A stretch of 5,777 nt of DNA from Planctomycetaceae bacterium (GCA_031287585.1 JAITST010000183.1:1-5777), one strand, 5' to 3'; positions 1 through 5,777 are shown, numbered from the stretch's first letter. Program-made: numbers and translations. The notes: generated by a model not told the origin, from the letters alone.

Positions 1-121
1 TGTTCAGACAGAAAAAATTTGGACGAGTTATTCTCTGATGGATACTAACTTATTTTGATGCGATGGTGGTGAGCAAATTTAACGCCAAATGGATTCCCCA
101 CTAAAGTTTACACACCCCACG

Positions 122-139
122 GACGCGAAGTACCGCGTC
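122..139. promoter_or_regulatory. GC-rich inverted repeat just upstream of the cytochrome promoter
   Basis: A perfect 6-base inverted repeat, GACGCG and CGCGTC, is separated by a 6-base spacer (AAGTAC). It ends 5 bases before the -35 box at 145. It could be an operator half-site pair for the cytochrome gene, or the stem of a terminator for a gene to the left. No T-run follows on either strand, which argues against an intrinsic terminator. The function is inferred only from position and symmetry. Confidence 0.3.
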
Positions 140-144
140 TCTAC

Positions 145-172
145 TTGACAATAACAAAAACTTCTCTAAAAT
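145..172 (+). promoter_or_regulatory. Sigma70-type promoter of the cytochrome c gene
   Basis: A perfect TTGACA (145-150) is followed by a 16-base spacer and TAAAAT (167-172), giving 11 of 12 matches to the consensus hexamers. Transcription would begin near 179, leaving a leader of about 85 bases before the ATG at 265. This is the best promoter match in the window. A second -35-like TTGACG lies at 176-181 but has no good -10 at the right distance. Confidence 0.65.
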
Positions 173-220
173 TGGTTGACGCAAGTGAGATATTACTATG
201 GACTTGTTTGGAAACTTTGT

Positions 221-232
221 TTGATATATCAA
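221..232. promoter_or_regulatory. Perfect 12-base palindrome in the cytochrome leader
   Basis: TTGATATATCAA is a perfect palindrome lying between the promoter and the ATG at 265. Its arms TTGAT and ATCAA match the half-sites of the FNR family (consensus TTGAT-N4-ATCAA), but the spacer is 2 bases instead of 4. It is therefore not a canonical FNR site. Its place downstream of the predicted transcription start would suit a repressor. Chance occurrence in AT-rich DNA is possible. Confidence 0.25.
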
Positions 233-264
233 CCGCCACAACATTATACTTCAACTCTTATTTT

Positions 265-1089
265 ATGGACGAGAAAACTTTTAGTCAGATTATTTCGCCG
301 GATACTCCTATTGATGAGCCGCGTGCCTTCAATGTTGTTGCCCTGATTTTTGGTTGGTTTATGACTATTGTTATACTTGTTGGTATCGGTTTTATTTCTT
401 TCGAGTTTTACTGTGCTAGTGTTGGGAAACCTTTGAATTTTGGCGGTTACGTGCCGTCGGGGATTGGGAATGATGTTGAACAGCCAGTTCAATATACCGC
501 CGAAGAGATTATTTCTCAGTTCAAAATTGTTTCGCCCGCAGAGAATGTTACTTTGAAACTGTACGAAAATATAACTATCATCTGCCGTTGGTCTCCGCTT
601 GCTCCGTCTATGGATAGACCGCAATTTGAACCGAAAGTTTTGGTTGACAATGTTTCTGTCGTCTGGAAATATTCATTCGGTTACAACATCTGGGTTACTA
701 CAATCAACTTCGCTCAGGCAGGCGAGCATCGAATTTGGGTTGCGAACGAAAATCGGACGGTAAATGTTATCTCCGACTTACAACAAAACGAGGTGACTGA
801 AAACGACGAATTTTTTCCGCCGTTGTATAAACATCGCTTATGCGAAGACGAGAAGAAGTGTACAGTGTGTCACGACACGCGGTCACGTGACGATTTTCTC
901 GCAAGCCGTGACCATTACGACGAGATTGCTATGACAGTGAGGACGGAACGTTGTTTTCAATGTCATATCGCGGTGGACTTTGAGTTCGTACATCGTTCGT
1001 TGAATCGTCCGACATTACGTTGTGCCGATTGCCACTCGCTGCACGGAACAAGTGAATCGTTCTCATTGTTGAAGGAGCGAAAACAGTAG
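265..1089 (+). CDS. Membrane-anchored triheme cytochrome c (doubled CXXCH type)
   Basis: Predicted protein of 274 residues, probably an electron carrier held in the inner membrane with its hemes in the periplasm. One hydrophobic segment (about residues 24-50) follows a short N-terminus. Residues about 85-170 are hydrophobic/polar alternating and look like a beta-sandwich (Ig-like) domain. The C-terminal third has three CXXCH heme sites: C199-H203 (CTVCH), C230-H234 (CFQCH) and C253-H257 (CADCH). Each is preceded by a spare histidine (H190, H217, H243), which would allow bis-His ligation. The end, CADCHSLHG followed by a short basic tail, resembles doubled-CXXCH domains, so the protein looks complete. 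There is no cleavable signal or lipobox; the pre-membrane segment is net acidic, so the expected N-in topology is not supported by charge. The reading frame stays open upstream to a TTG at 145, but that codon lies in the -35 box, so the ATG at 265 was chosen although it has no Shine-Dalgarno sequence. The redox partner is unknown; the neighbours do not suggest one. Confidence 0.8.
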   Translation: MDEKTFSQIISPDTPIDEPRAFNVVALIFGWFMTIVILVGIGFISFEFYCASVGKPLNFGGYVPSGIGNDVEQPVQYTAEEIISQFKIVSPAENVTLKLYENITIICRWSPLAPSMDRPQFEPKVLVDNVSVVWKYSFGYNIWVTTINFAQAGEHRIWVANENRTVNVISDLQQNEVTENDEFFPPLYKHRLCEDEKKCTVCHDTRSRDDFLASRDHYDEIAMTVRTERCFQCHIAVDFEFVHRSLNRPTLRCADCHSLHGTSESFSLLKERKQ

Positions 1090-1097
1090 AAAATCAC

Positions 1098-1143
1098 AAT
1101 TGTAAGTGTTCCAGATATTTTTTTCTCGAAAAACATTACAATT
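1098..1143. terminator. AT-rich hairpin between convergent genes, possible bidirectional terminator
   Basis: AATTGTAA(G)TGTT at 1098-1110 pairs with AACATTACAATT at 1132-1143 as a 12-base-pair stem with one bulged G. The loop contains a T7 run (1118-1124) and part of an A5 run (1129-1133). The element lies between the stop of the plus-strand cytochrome gene (1089) and the stop of minus-strand tex (1171), where a shared terminator is expected. The stem is GC-poor and the flanking T-tracts are short on both strands, so efficiency is doubtful. Confidence 0.4.
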
Positions 1144-1170
1144 TTCACCGCGTTCAAGCATCATTGGTTC

Positions 1171-4100
1171 TTATTTTGCATTCTTATCCTTCTTATCATC
1201 TTTGTTTTCGTCAACTTGTACCAGTCCGTATAGTTGGGCTAACTCTCCGAAGCCGCGCATTGGTTCTTTACCTACCCGCATTGCCTCTGTGATTTGTTTT
1301 ACCTCTTTCTCTTGTGAACGGAACTCGAATACTTTTGGTCCTTTTGAATCACGCGATTCACGGTCGTTTCTGTCCCTGCCTTTACCCGCGAAACGGTCTT
1401 TACGATCGTGACCTGCACCTTTACCAAAACGAGACGGCACACTTTCCCCGCGTTCATAATTCTGCGATTCCGGTTGCTTCACATTTGGCTGCTTAACGTC
1501 CGGTTGCTTTACGTCGGCTGGTTTACGCTCACTTCGTTCACGCGGCTCTCTTGGCGGACGTTTTGTTTGTTCTTCAAGCGTTTGCTTGTGTTCTTGCGGT
1601 TGCGATTTCGGGTCGAACATCGTTAGCGAAATTCTGTCCCGCACCTTGTCGATTTCCAATACCCAAACCCGTACCACGTCGCCTACCGAAAGTATGTCGC
1701 TCGCGTCACGGATATAACGGTCTGCCATGTGACTTATGTGAATCAATCCCGACTCGTGCAAACCGACATCAACAAACGCGCCGAAGTCAACAACATTCAG
1801 AACCGTTCCCGTCAACTCCATACCCAGTTGCAAGTCGTCCAGTTTCAGTATTCCCTTCTTGAAAACTGGCGGCGGCAACGCTTCCCGCGGGTCACGCCCC
1901 GGTCTCGCCAATTGCGACAGAATATCGCGAACAGTGTGAACACCCGCACCGAGTTCGTCCGCCAACTTGCTTACACTCGTCGTCAACCGTTTCTCCGCAA
2001 TCTCCTTTACCTTCTCCGGTGAACGCAAATCGTCCGCCGTGTAACCCAACGACGTAAGAATACGTTCCGCTAGTTCGTAACTTTCCGGGTGAATCCACGT
2101 CGCGTCGAGCGGATTATCGCCGTCTAGAACTTTCAGAAAACCAGCCGCGTGCGTGAACGCAACCGGTCCAAAACCGGGAACGTTCAGCAATTCCTGCCGC
2201 GTGCGAAACGCTCCGTGCTGACAACGGTACTCGTAAATCCGGTTCGCGGTCAACTGATTCAGCCCCGATACGTAACGCAAAATCGACGGTGTCGCGGTAT
2301 TGAGGTCAACACCGACGTAGTTCACACACGACTCAATAACTTGCGATAACGCATCTTTGAGCGGCTTCGCTTTGATGTCGTGTTGGTACATCCCGACACC
2401 GAGACCGGACGGTTCGATTTTAACTAATTCTTGCAGCGGGTCTTGCAAACGGCGAGCAATCGAAATCGTTCCGCGAACGAGTATGTCGTAATCCGGCAAC
2501 TCCTCTTGTGCAATCGGACTCGCGGAATAAATACTCGCACCGGCTTCGTTCACTATCACATACGAAATACCTTTGTCCTTCAACTGTTCCGATGCCAACA
2601 TCTCACTGACCAACTCTTCCGTCTCGCGGCACGCCGTTCCGTTACCGACCGCGATTACCGTTATCTCGTGTTTCAACAGTAATTCGGCGAGCGACTTCCG
2701 CACTTCCCCGCGTTTCGTCGCACTCGCGCTCAAGAAGAAAATCGCGTGTTCGAGTACGTTACCAAATTCGTCAATCGCCACGACTTTGCAACCGTGCTTG
2801 AAACCCGGGTCAATCGCGAGTACACGTTTACGGTGAAGCGGCGGCTGCAACAGAAGGTTACGGAGATTTTTCTCGAATACTTTTATAGACTGCGTTTCCG
2901 CGACTTCAGATAATGTGTTACGCGTTTCGCGTTCGATTGACGGCAAAACGAGACGTTCGACAGAATCTTTTAGCACATTTTGCAGAAACGTTTTGTGCGG
3001 ATGCTCGGCAGGTAAACAAATTGTTTCGGCGGCTTTCATCAGTTCGGTATCGTCGTTCTCGAATTTGACACGGAGCAGATGTTGTTTTTCAGCGCGATTG
3101 ATTGCGAGGATTCGGTGCGACTGAATTTTACGAATGTCTGACGAGAAACCATAGTAGTCGCGGTAAAGATGGTCTTGCTGTGACTCTCTGCGTTTCTCCT
3201 CCGCTTCCTTTCGCGTCTTCTTTTCTTTCGCACGTTTCTTGCGGATTTGGTTTTGCGATTTAACAACCGGAATACCTTTTTCCAACTGTTTCGCCTGCCA
3301 CTCCTGAAACGTTCTAGCAATTTCTTCTTCGGTCTGCGGCTCGGCGTTAGGTTTGGATTCAGTTGTTTCACCGGCGTTATCTTGCGTTGACACCGCCTCC
3401 TCACTAACGTTCGGGGTTGCTGTCTCTTGAACCGCCGTTTCCTGAACCACTGTCTCTTGCGGTACCGTTTCGCTTGTTACTTGTTCAGCGTTCACCTCCG
3501 GTTCACCGCCGCCGGAACCGCTGTCCTCCGGTTCGGGTGACGCAACGTTTTCGGGTGCAACAGGTGTACTACTGTCAACAGACACACTGGCGTTTGTTTC
3601 TACGATGGTTGTATGTTCCACCGGCGTAACGTTTTCAGTATCAACAGACGAAACGTTCTCGGTTACAACAGCGGTTGGTTGTTCTAACGCCGCGTTTTCT
3701 ATCGCCGCTGTTTCAGCCGTTACCGTCTCGCCTTGCTTTGCTTTTGTTTTTGCTTTCCCCTTCATCTTCGCTGTCTTCGGTGTTGCCTGCGGTGCCGTTT
3801 TCGCTTCCGTCTTCGCGGGCTTCACTATTCGCTCTGTTTTCAGTTTACTGCTGCGCAAAACAATTTCTCTGACTTCCTGACGCAACTCCGATTTCTCCGC
3901 GAACATCTCCGCGAGAATATGAGCCGCTCCCTGTAACGCCTCGTCAATCGTACTGACCTTGTTCTCCGCATTGATGAACGCGATTGCGCGTGCGTCAATG
4001 TCCGCGGCGGCGGGGTCGGCGTTGAGAATTTCCAACGCGAACGGTTCGAGACCTTTATCACGGGCGATAGACGCGAGCGTTTGCTTCTTCGGTTTGTACG

Positions 4101-4437
4101 GCAGATAAATATCTTCGAGACGTTTCGCGGAACGCGCGTCGCGGATTTTCTTATCGAGTTCCGGTGTCAACTTTCCGAGCGATTCGATTGAACGCAAGAT
4201 GACTTGCTTCCGTTCCGCCAACGACCGCAACGACGCGAGTTCGGCAGCGATTTTACGAATCTGCGACTCTCCGAGATTAAAAGTCTCGTCTTTGCGATAC
4301 CGTGCGATAAACGGCACCGGATAGCCCTCGTCGAGTAGATTGACAACACATTGAATTTGTTCCGCGGGAATATCGAGTTCCCTCGCCATAAAACGTAGAT
4401 TAATTGTAACAGTTTCACTCATAGTTGAATTGACCAT
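1171..4437 (-). CDS. tex: Tex, S1-domain RNA-binding transcription accessory protein, with large insert and extended tail
   Basis: Cytoplasmic nucleic-acid-binding protein of the Tex family, linked to transcription and RNA handling. In order: N-terminal Tex helices (about 10-200, including VPFIARYRKDET and KRLEDIYLPYKPKK); a disordered insert (about 200-420); resumed core (LYRDYYGFSSDIRKIQSHR, from 424); YqgF/RNase H-like domain (about 536-660, with AIDPGFKHG, VGNGTACRETE and NEAGASIYSAS); the RGTISIARRLQDPL segment; helix-hairpin-helix region (about 705-770, ending LNVPGFGPVAF); and S1 domain (about 868-940, NVVDFGAFVDVGLHESGLIH). The tail (945-1088) is rich in R, K, D and Q and ends in a predicted helix, PMRGFGELAQLYGL. 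The length of 1088 residues exceeds the usual 720-780, and the excess lies in the insert and the tail. The conserved core shows no frameshift or stop. The start is unresolved: the longer ATG at 4437 is given, but the ATG at 4422 (MSETVTINL) is equally plausible. Neither has a Shine-Dalgarno sequence, and the 4437 codon lies in a hairpin stem. Tex appears to be transcribed alone, from a promoter downstream of the barrel gene's terminator. Confidence 0.95.
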   Translation of the reverse strand: MVNSTMSETVTINLRFMARELDIPAEQIQCVVNLLDEGYPVPFIARYRKDETFNLGESQIRKIAAELASLRSLAERKQVILRSIESLGKLTPELDKKIRDARSAKRLEDIYLPYKPKKQTLASIARDKGLEPFALEILNADPAAADIDARAIAFINAENKVSTIDEALQGAAHILAEMFAEKSELRQEVREIVLRSSKLKTERIVKPAKTEAKTAPQATPKTAKMKGKAKTKAKQGETVTAETAAIENAALEQPTAVVTENVSSVDTENVTPVEHTTIVETNASVSVDSSTPVAPENVASPEPEDSGSGGGEPEVNAEQVTSETVPQETVVQETAVQETATPNVSEEAVSTQDNAGETTESKPNAEPQTEEEIARTFQEWQAKQLEKGIPVVKSQNQIRKKRAKEKKTRKEAEEKRRESQQDHLYRDYYGFSSDIRKIQSHRILAINRAEKQHLLRVKFENDDTELMKAAETICLPAEHPHKTFLQNVLKDSVERLVLPSIERETRNTLSEVAETQSIKVFEKNLRNLLLQPPLHRKRVLAIDPGFKHGCKVVAIDEFGNVLEHAIFFLSASATKRGEVRKSLAELLLKHEITVIAVGNGTACRETEELVSEMLASEQLKDKGISYVIVNEAGASIYSASPIAQEELPDYDILVRGTISIARRLQDPLQELVKIEPSGLGVGMYQHDIKAKPLKDALSQVIESCVNYVGVDLNTATPSILRYVSGLNQLTANRIYEYRCQHGAFRTRQELLNVPGFGPVAFTHAAGFLKVLDGDNPLDATWIHPESYELAERILTSLGYTADDLRSPEKVKEIAEKRLTTSVSKLADELGAGVHTVRDILSQLARPGRDPREALPPPVFKKGILKLDDLQLGMELTGTVLNVVDFGAFVDVGLHESGLIHISHMADRYIRDASDILSVGDVVRVWVLEIDKVRDRISLTMFDPKSQPQEHKQTLEEQTKRPPREPRERSERKPADVKQPDVKQPNVKQPESQNYERGESVPSRFGKGAGHDRKDRFAGKGRDRNDRESRDSKGPKVFEFRSQEKEVKQITEAMRVGKEPMRGFGELAQLYGLVQVDENKDDKKDKNAK
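1471..1515 (-). repeat. Three 15-base tandem repeats in the tex tail (DVKQP units)
   Basis: Three consecutive pentapeptide units, DVKQP, DVKQP and NVKQP, occupy Tex residues 975-989. The DNA units are 15 bases long and similar but not identical, which suggests duplication followed by drift. They sit in the disordered tail just after the S1 domain and an arginine/proline-rich stretch, and probably act as a flexible basic linker (inference). Confidence 0.7.
3412..3471 (-). repeat. Four 15-base degenerate tandem repeats in the tex insert (ETxxQ units)
   Basis: Tex residues 323-342 read as four pentapeptide units: ETVPQ, ETVVQ, ETAVQ and ETATP. On the plus strand the units can be seen as GTTTCCTGAACC/GTCTCTTGAACC-like blocks with a 15-base period. 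They lie in the acidic part of the insert. Units of this length may vary in number between strains through slippage or recombination (inference). Confidence 0.65.
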
Positions 4438-4450
4438 ACAACGGTATGGT
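4433..4450 (-). promoter_or_regulatory. Hairpin overlapping the upstream tex start codon
   Basis: On the minus strand ACCATAC and GTATGGT form a perfect 7-base-pair stem around the tetraloop CGTT. The ATG at 4437 lies inside the 3' arm. In mRNA this would hide that start codon while leaving the ATG at 4422 free, about 10 bases downstream. It may limit initiation or simply favour the shorter start. The function is inferred from position. Confidence 0.35.
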
Positions 4451-4608
4451 TAAGGTTATTGGACAACGCCGGCAATCAAAAAAAAGCCGCACGTCCTAAA
4501 CAAACGCACATACATAACATCTGACAAATCGCAGACGCAAACATAAAAGTTTACACAATACAGACAATAAAACAAGTGAGGCAATCGCAATAATGGGAAA
4601 TTTTTGGG

Positions 4609-4637
4609 AATTTAGAGAAAATTTTTCTGAATGACAA
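4609..4637 (-). promoter_or_regulatory. Candidate tex promoter
   Basis: On the minus strand TTGTCA (4637-4632) and TAAATT (4614-4609) are separated by 17 bases, giving 9 of 12 consensus matches. It lies downstream of the barrel gene's terminator and would give a leader of about 180 bases before the ATG at 4422. A weaker alternative (TTGTCT-N16-TATGTT, 4567-4540) lies closer to the gene. The choice between them is uncertain because the region is AT-rich. Confidence 0.3.
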
Positions 4638-4695
4638 AACTAATTACGCATACCCTATTGAGGAGTTCTTGTGTATCACAACGAGAACACCACAC

Positions 4696-4728
4696 AAAAA
4701 AAGCAGGAACATTTTTACGTGTTCCTGC
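4696..4728 (-). terminator. Intrinsic terminator of the beta-barrel gene
   Basis: A perfect 9-base-pair stem, GCAGGAACA (4703-4711) with TGTTCCTGC (4720-4728), encloses an 8-base loop. On the minus strand it is followed immediately by seven T residues (4702-4696). It begins 44 bases past the barrel gene's stop codon. Stem, loop and T-run are all typical of Rho-independent termination. It should separate barrel transcription from tex. Confidence 0.9.
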
Positions 4729-4772
4729 CGCAAGGAGACCATTATGTCAAAAATTGACAGATTGCCCGGTTG

Positions 4773-5777
4773 TTAAAACGATATGATAGCCGAGATACCG
4801 CCGCCGAATTGTTCGGCGTGCCTCCCGCCATCAAATATGTTGTTATTTCCATCACTATCTTTATACGCTTGGTCGTAGCGAACTTCGCCGAGTACCGTTA
4901 GATGTTTTAACGGCGACCATTTCAGACCGAGTGTATATTCGTAGTAGTCTTGCCCATCGGCACCTTCACTGCCATCTCTTAATTCATCACGCATCCACTC
5001 AAACCGGAAACCGGCTTCCCATTTATCACTAAGTTTATACGTGAGATAGTTCGCAACTCCATACGACTTACCATGCCCATATCCTTTTGCTTCACTCTGG
5101 AAATAATTCGAGTAAAGAGCATAAGCAAGGCGGTCTGTTAATTGGTAATTGACAACAAATGTTTGGTAATAATTGTCAATACGTTCCTTCTTAGCACCAG
5201 CCTCACCGCCAAAACCGTTAGGCAGTCTGTTCATACTAGCACGGTTTCCCGTCAAGTCATACTCGTAACCAACATTGAACATATACGACAAACTCAATTT
5301 GTCGGTCAAGTCAGCGGTTACGCCGCCGATGATTTGCGAATCACCAAACCGGTTTTCCCAAGTGTCGTTGCCCATCGAGTAACCTGCGAGCAAAGTCACA
5401 TTGCTGCCCAACGCATATTCCGCCAAGATACCGGTTGTGCTGAGCGGCTCAATGCCGTACTGGTAAGCGTGACTGACGAAAAATTTACCGGTTGACTGGA
5501 ATGATTCGTAACCCATCAGTGTTCCGAATTTACCAACTTTGACCGATAGATTTTTGTAACCGACAGTTGCGTACAGCGCACTCAACGCCCAGTTGTAATC
5601 GCCTTTGCCGGCGTTCCAGTCGAACGATTGGTCGTTCCACGACTGCGCCCAAAGCAAATCAGTTCCAAAACCGCTCTCGACGCGGAAACCCCAATCGAAT
5701 CCGTTTGACGCATCCATCTCACGTTCGATGAACAAAACCGCCTGATTAACTTGCGGGTCGGTAGCATTTACGTTACT
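4773..5777 (-). CDS. Outer-membrane beta-barrel protein, BBP2-like (5' end outside window)
   Basis: The visible part is 334 residues, open to the window edge, so the signal peptide and N-terminus are missing. An apparent start at 5735 is an internal TTG leucine codon: the frame continues upstream with PQVNQAVLFIEREMD, which fits the family. The protein has amphipathic strands alternating with polar loops throughout, few cysteines, many aromatics, and a terminal phenylalanine (SAIISF) as expected of a barrel's last strand. Segments such as GFDWGFRVESGFGTD and KVGKFGTLMGYES, followed by FFVSHAYQYGIEPLSTTGILAEY, resemble the BBP2 (putative beta-barrel porin-2) family common in planctomycetes. 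It probably sits in the outer membrane as a porin-like channel; the substrate is unknown. Transcription ends at the hairpin 44 bases past the stop. A generic porin is the main alternative call. Confidence 0.82.
   Translation of the reverse strand, partial: SNVNATDPQVNQAVLFIEREMDASNGFDWGFRVESGFGTDLLWAQSWNDQSFDWNAGKGDYNWALSALYATVGYKNLSVKVGKFGTLMGYESFQSTGKFFVSHAYQYGIEPLSTTGILAEYALGSNVTLLAGYSMGNDTWENRFGDSQIIGGVTADLTDKLSLSYMFNVGYEYDLTGNRASMNRLPNGFGGEAGAKKERIDNYYQTFVVNYQLTDRLAYALYSNYFQSEAKGYGHGKSYGVANYLTYKLSDKWEAGFRFEWMRDELRDGSEGADGQDYYEYTLGLKWSPLKHLTVLGEVRYDQAYKDSDGNNNIFDGGRHAEQFGGGISAIISF

Larger units (their letters stand above)
4438..4772. other. Non-coding stretch between tex and the beta-barrel gene
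   Basis: This 335-base, AT-rich interval holds no conserved gene that I recognise. From right to left it contains the 3' end signal of the barrel gene (terminator at 4696-4728), a candidate tex promoter (4609-4637), an AT-rich imperfect dyad near 4615-4628 within that promoter's spacer, a 12-base sequence also found upstream of the cytochrome gene (4546-4557), and the tex start hairpin. A short plus-strand frame with ribosome-binding-site-like sequence (4671-4757) is discussed as a finding rather than annotated as a gene. Confidence 0.7.

Noticed and set aside
198..224. 8-codon leader frame (ATG at 198) upstream of the cytochrome gene
   Set aside because: The ribosome-binding sequence is weak, the frame has no run of regulatory codons, and there is no attenuator-like terminator after it.
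244..624. 126-codon minus-strand open frame inside the cytochrome gene
   Set aside because: It is antisense to a gene with clear heme motifs, is basic and of low plausibility, and shows no recognisable domain. It is a frame shadow.
3039..3404. 121-codon arginine-rich minus-strand frame overlapping tex
   Set aside because: It is an alternate frame of the Lys/Glu-rich end of the insert. The main tex frame is continuous and conserved, so no second gene or frameshift is needed.
3605..3880. 91-codon plus-strand frame that looks hydrophobic, like a membrane protein
   Set aside because: It is the complement of the Ala/Lys/Glu/Val-rich Tex insert; antisense of such codons yields Phe/Ala/Val-rich peptides. 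No promoter or ribosome-binding site is seen.
4465..4500. Poly-T tract with flanking GC bases on the minus strand as a terminator before tex
   Set aside because: Only a 4-base-pair stem can form, and the T-run is in the loop and not after the stem.
4754..4787. TTGACA followed by TATGAT on the plus strand as a promoter
   Set aside because: The spacer is 22 bases, well outside the 16-18 usual for sigma70 promoters.
5142..5495. 117-codon plus-strand frame opposite the beta-barrel gene
   Set aside because: It is antisense to well-formed barrel strands and has no family resemblance or start signals.
5733..5735. Start of the beta-barrel gene at this position
   Set aside because: The codon is TTG within an uninterrupted frame that continues to the window edge with family-like sequence, so the gene is cut by the window and does not start here.

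Overview
The window suggests a Gram-negative, moderately low-GC bacterium, most likely Planctomycetota (inference). Two things point there. One is a BBP2-type outer-membrane beta-barrel protein, a family that is abundant in planctomycetes. The other is a Tex protein whose core and C-terminal tail resemble my recollection of planctomycete Tex proteins. None of the genes has a convincing Shine-Dalgarno sequence at its start, which also fits that group. No search was run, so the phylum is a judgement from remembered family features.

Layout. Positions 1-144 hold no convincing gene; every frame there is short, and the tail of a gene to the left cannot be excluded. A strong sigma70-type promoter (145-172) drives a plus-strand gene at 265-1089. 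It encodes a membrane-anchored cytochrome c with three heme sites. This gene converges on a very large minus-strand tex gene (1171-4437), with an AT-rich two-way hairpin between the stop codons. A 335-base non-coding stretch (4438-4772) then holds a start-proximal hairpin, a likely tex promoter and a clear intrinsic terminator (4696-4728). The terminator ends the next minus-strand gene, an outer-membrane beta-barrel protein (4773 to beyond 5777) whose N-terminus lies outside the window.

The three genes do not look like one pathway. Tex is a housekeeping nucleic-acid-binding protein, the barrel is an envelope protein, and the cytochrome is a periplasm-facing electron carrier. Each appears to have its own transcription signals. 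I see no mobile element, CRISPR array, tRNA or rRNA.

The unusual content is within and around these genes. Tex carries a disordered insert of roughly 220 residues in its N-terminal half and a long low-complexity C-terminal tail; each contains pentapeptide tandem repeats. The cytochrome's longest reading frame begins inside its own -35 box, so the start should be moved downstream. I do not see a clearly new multi-gene system here.
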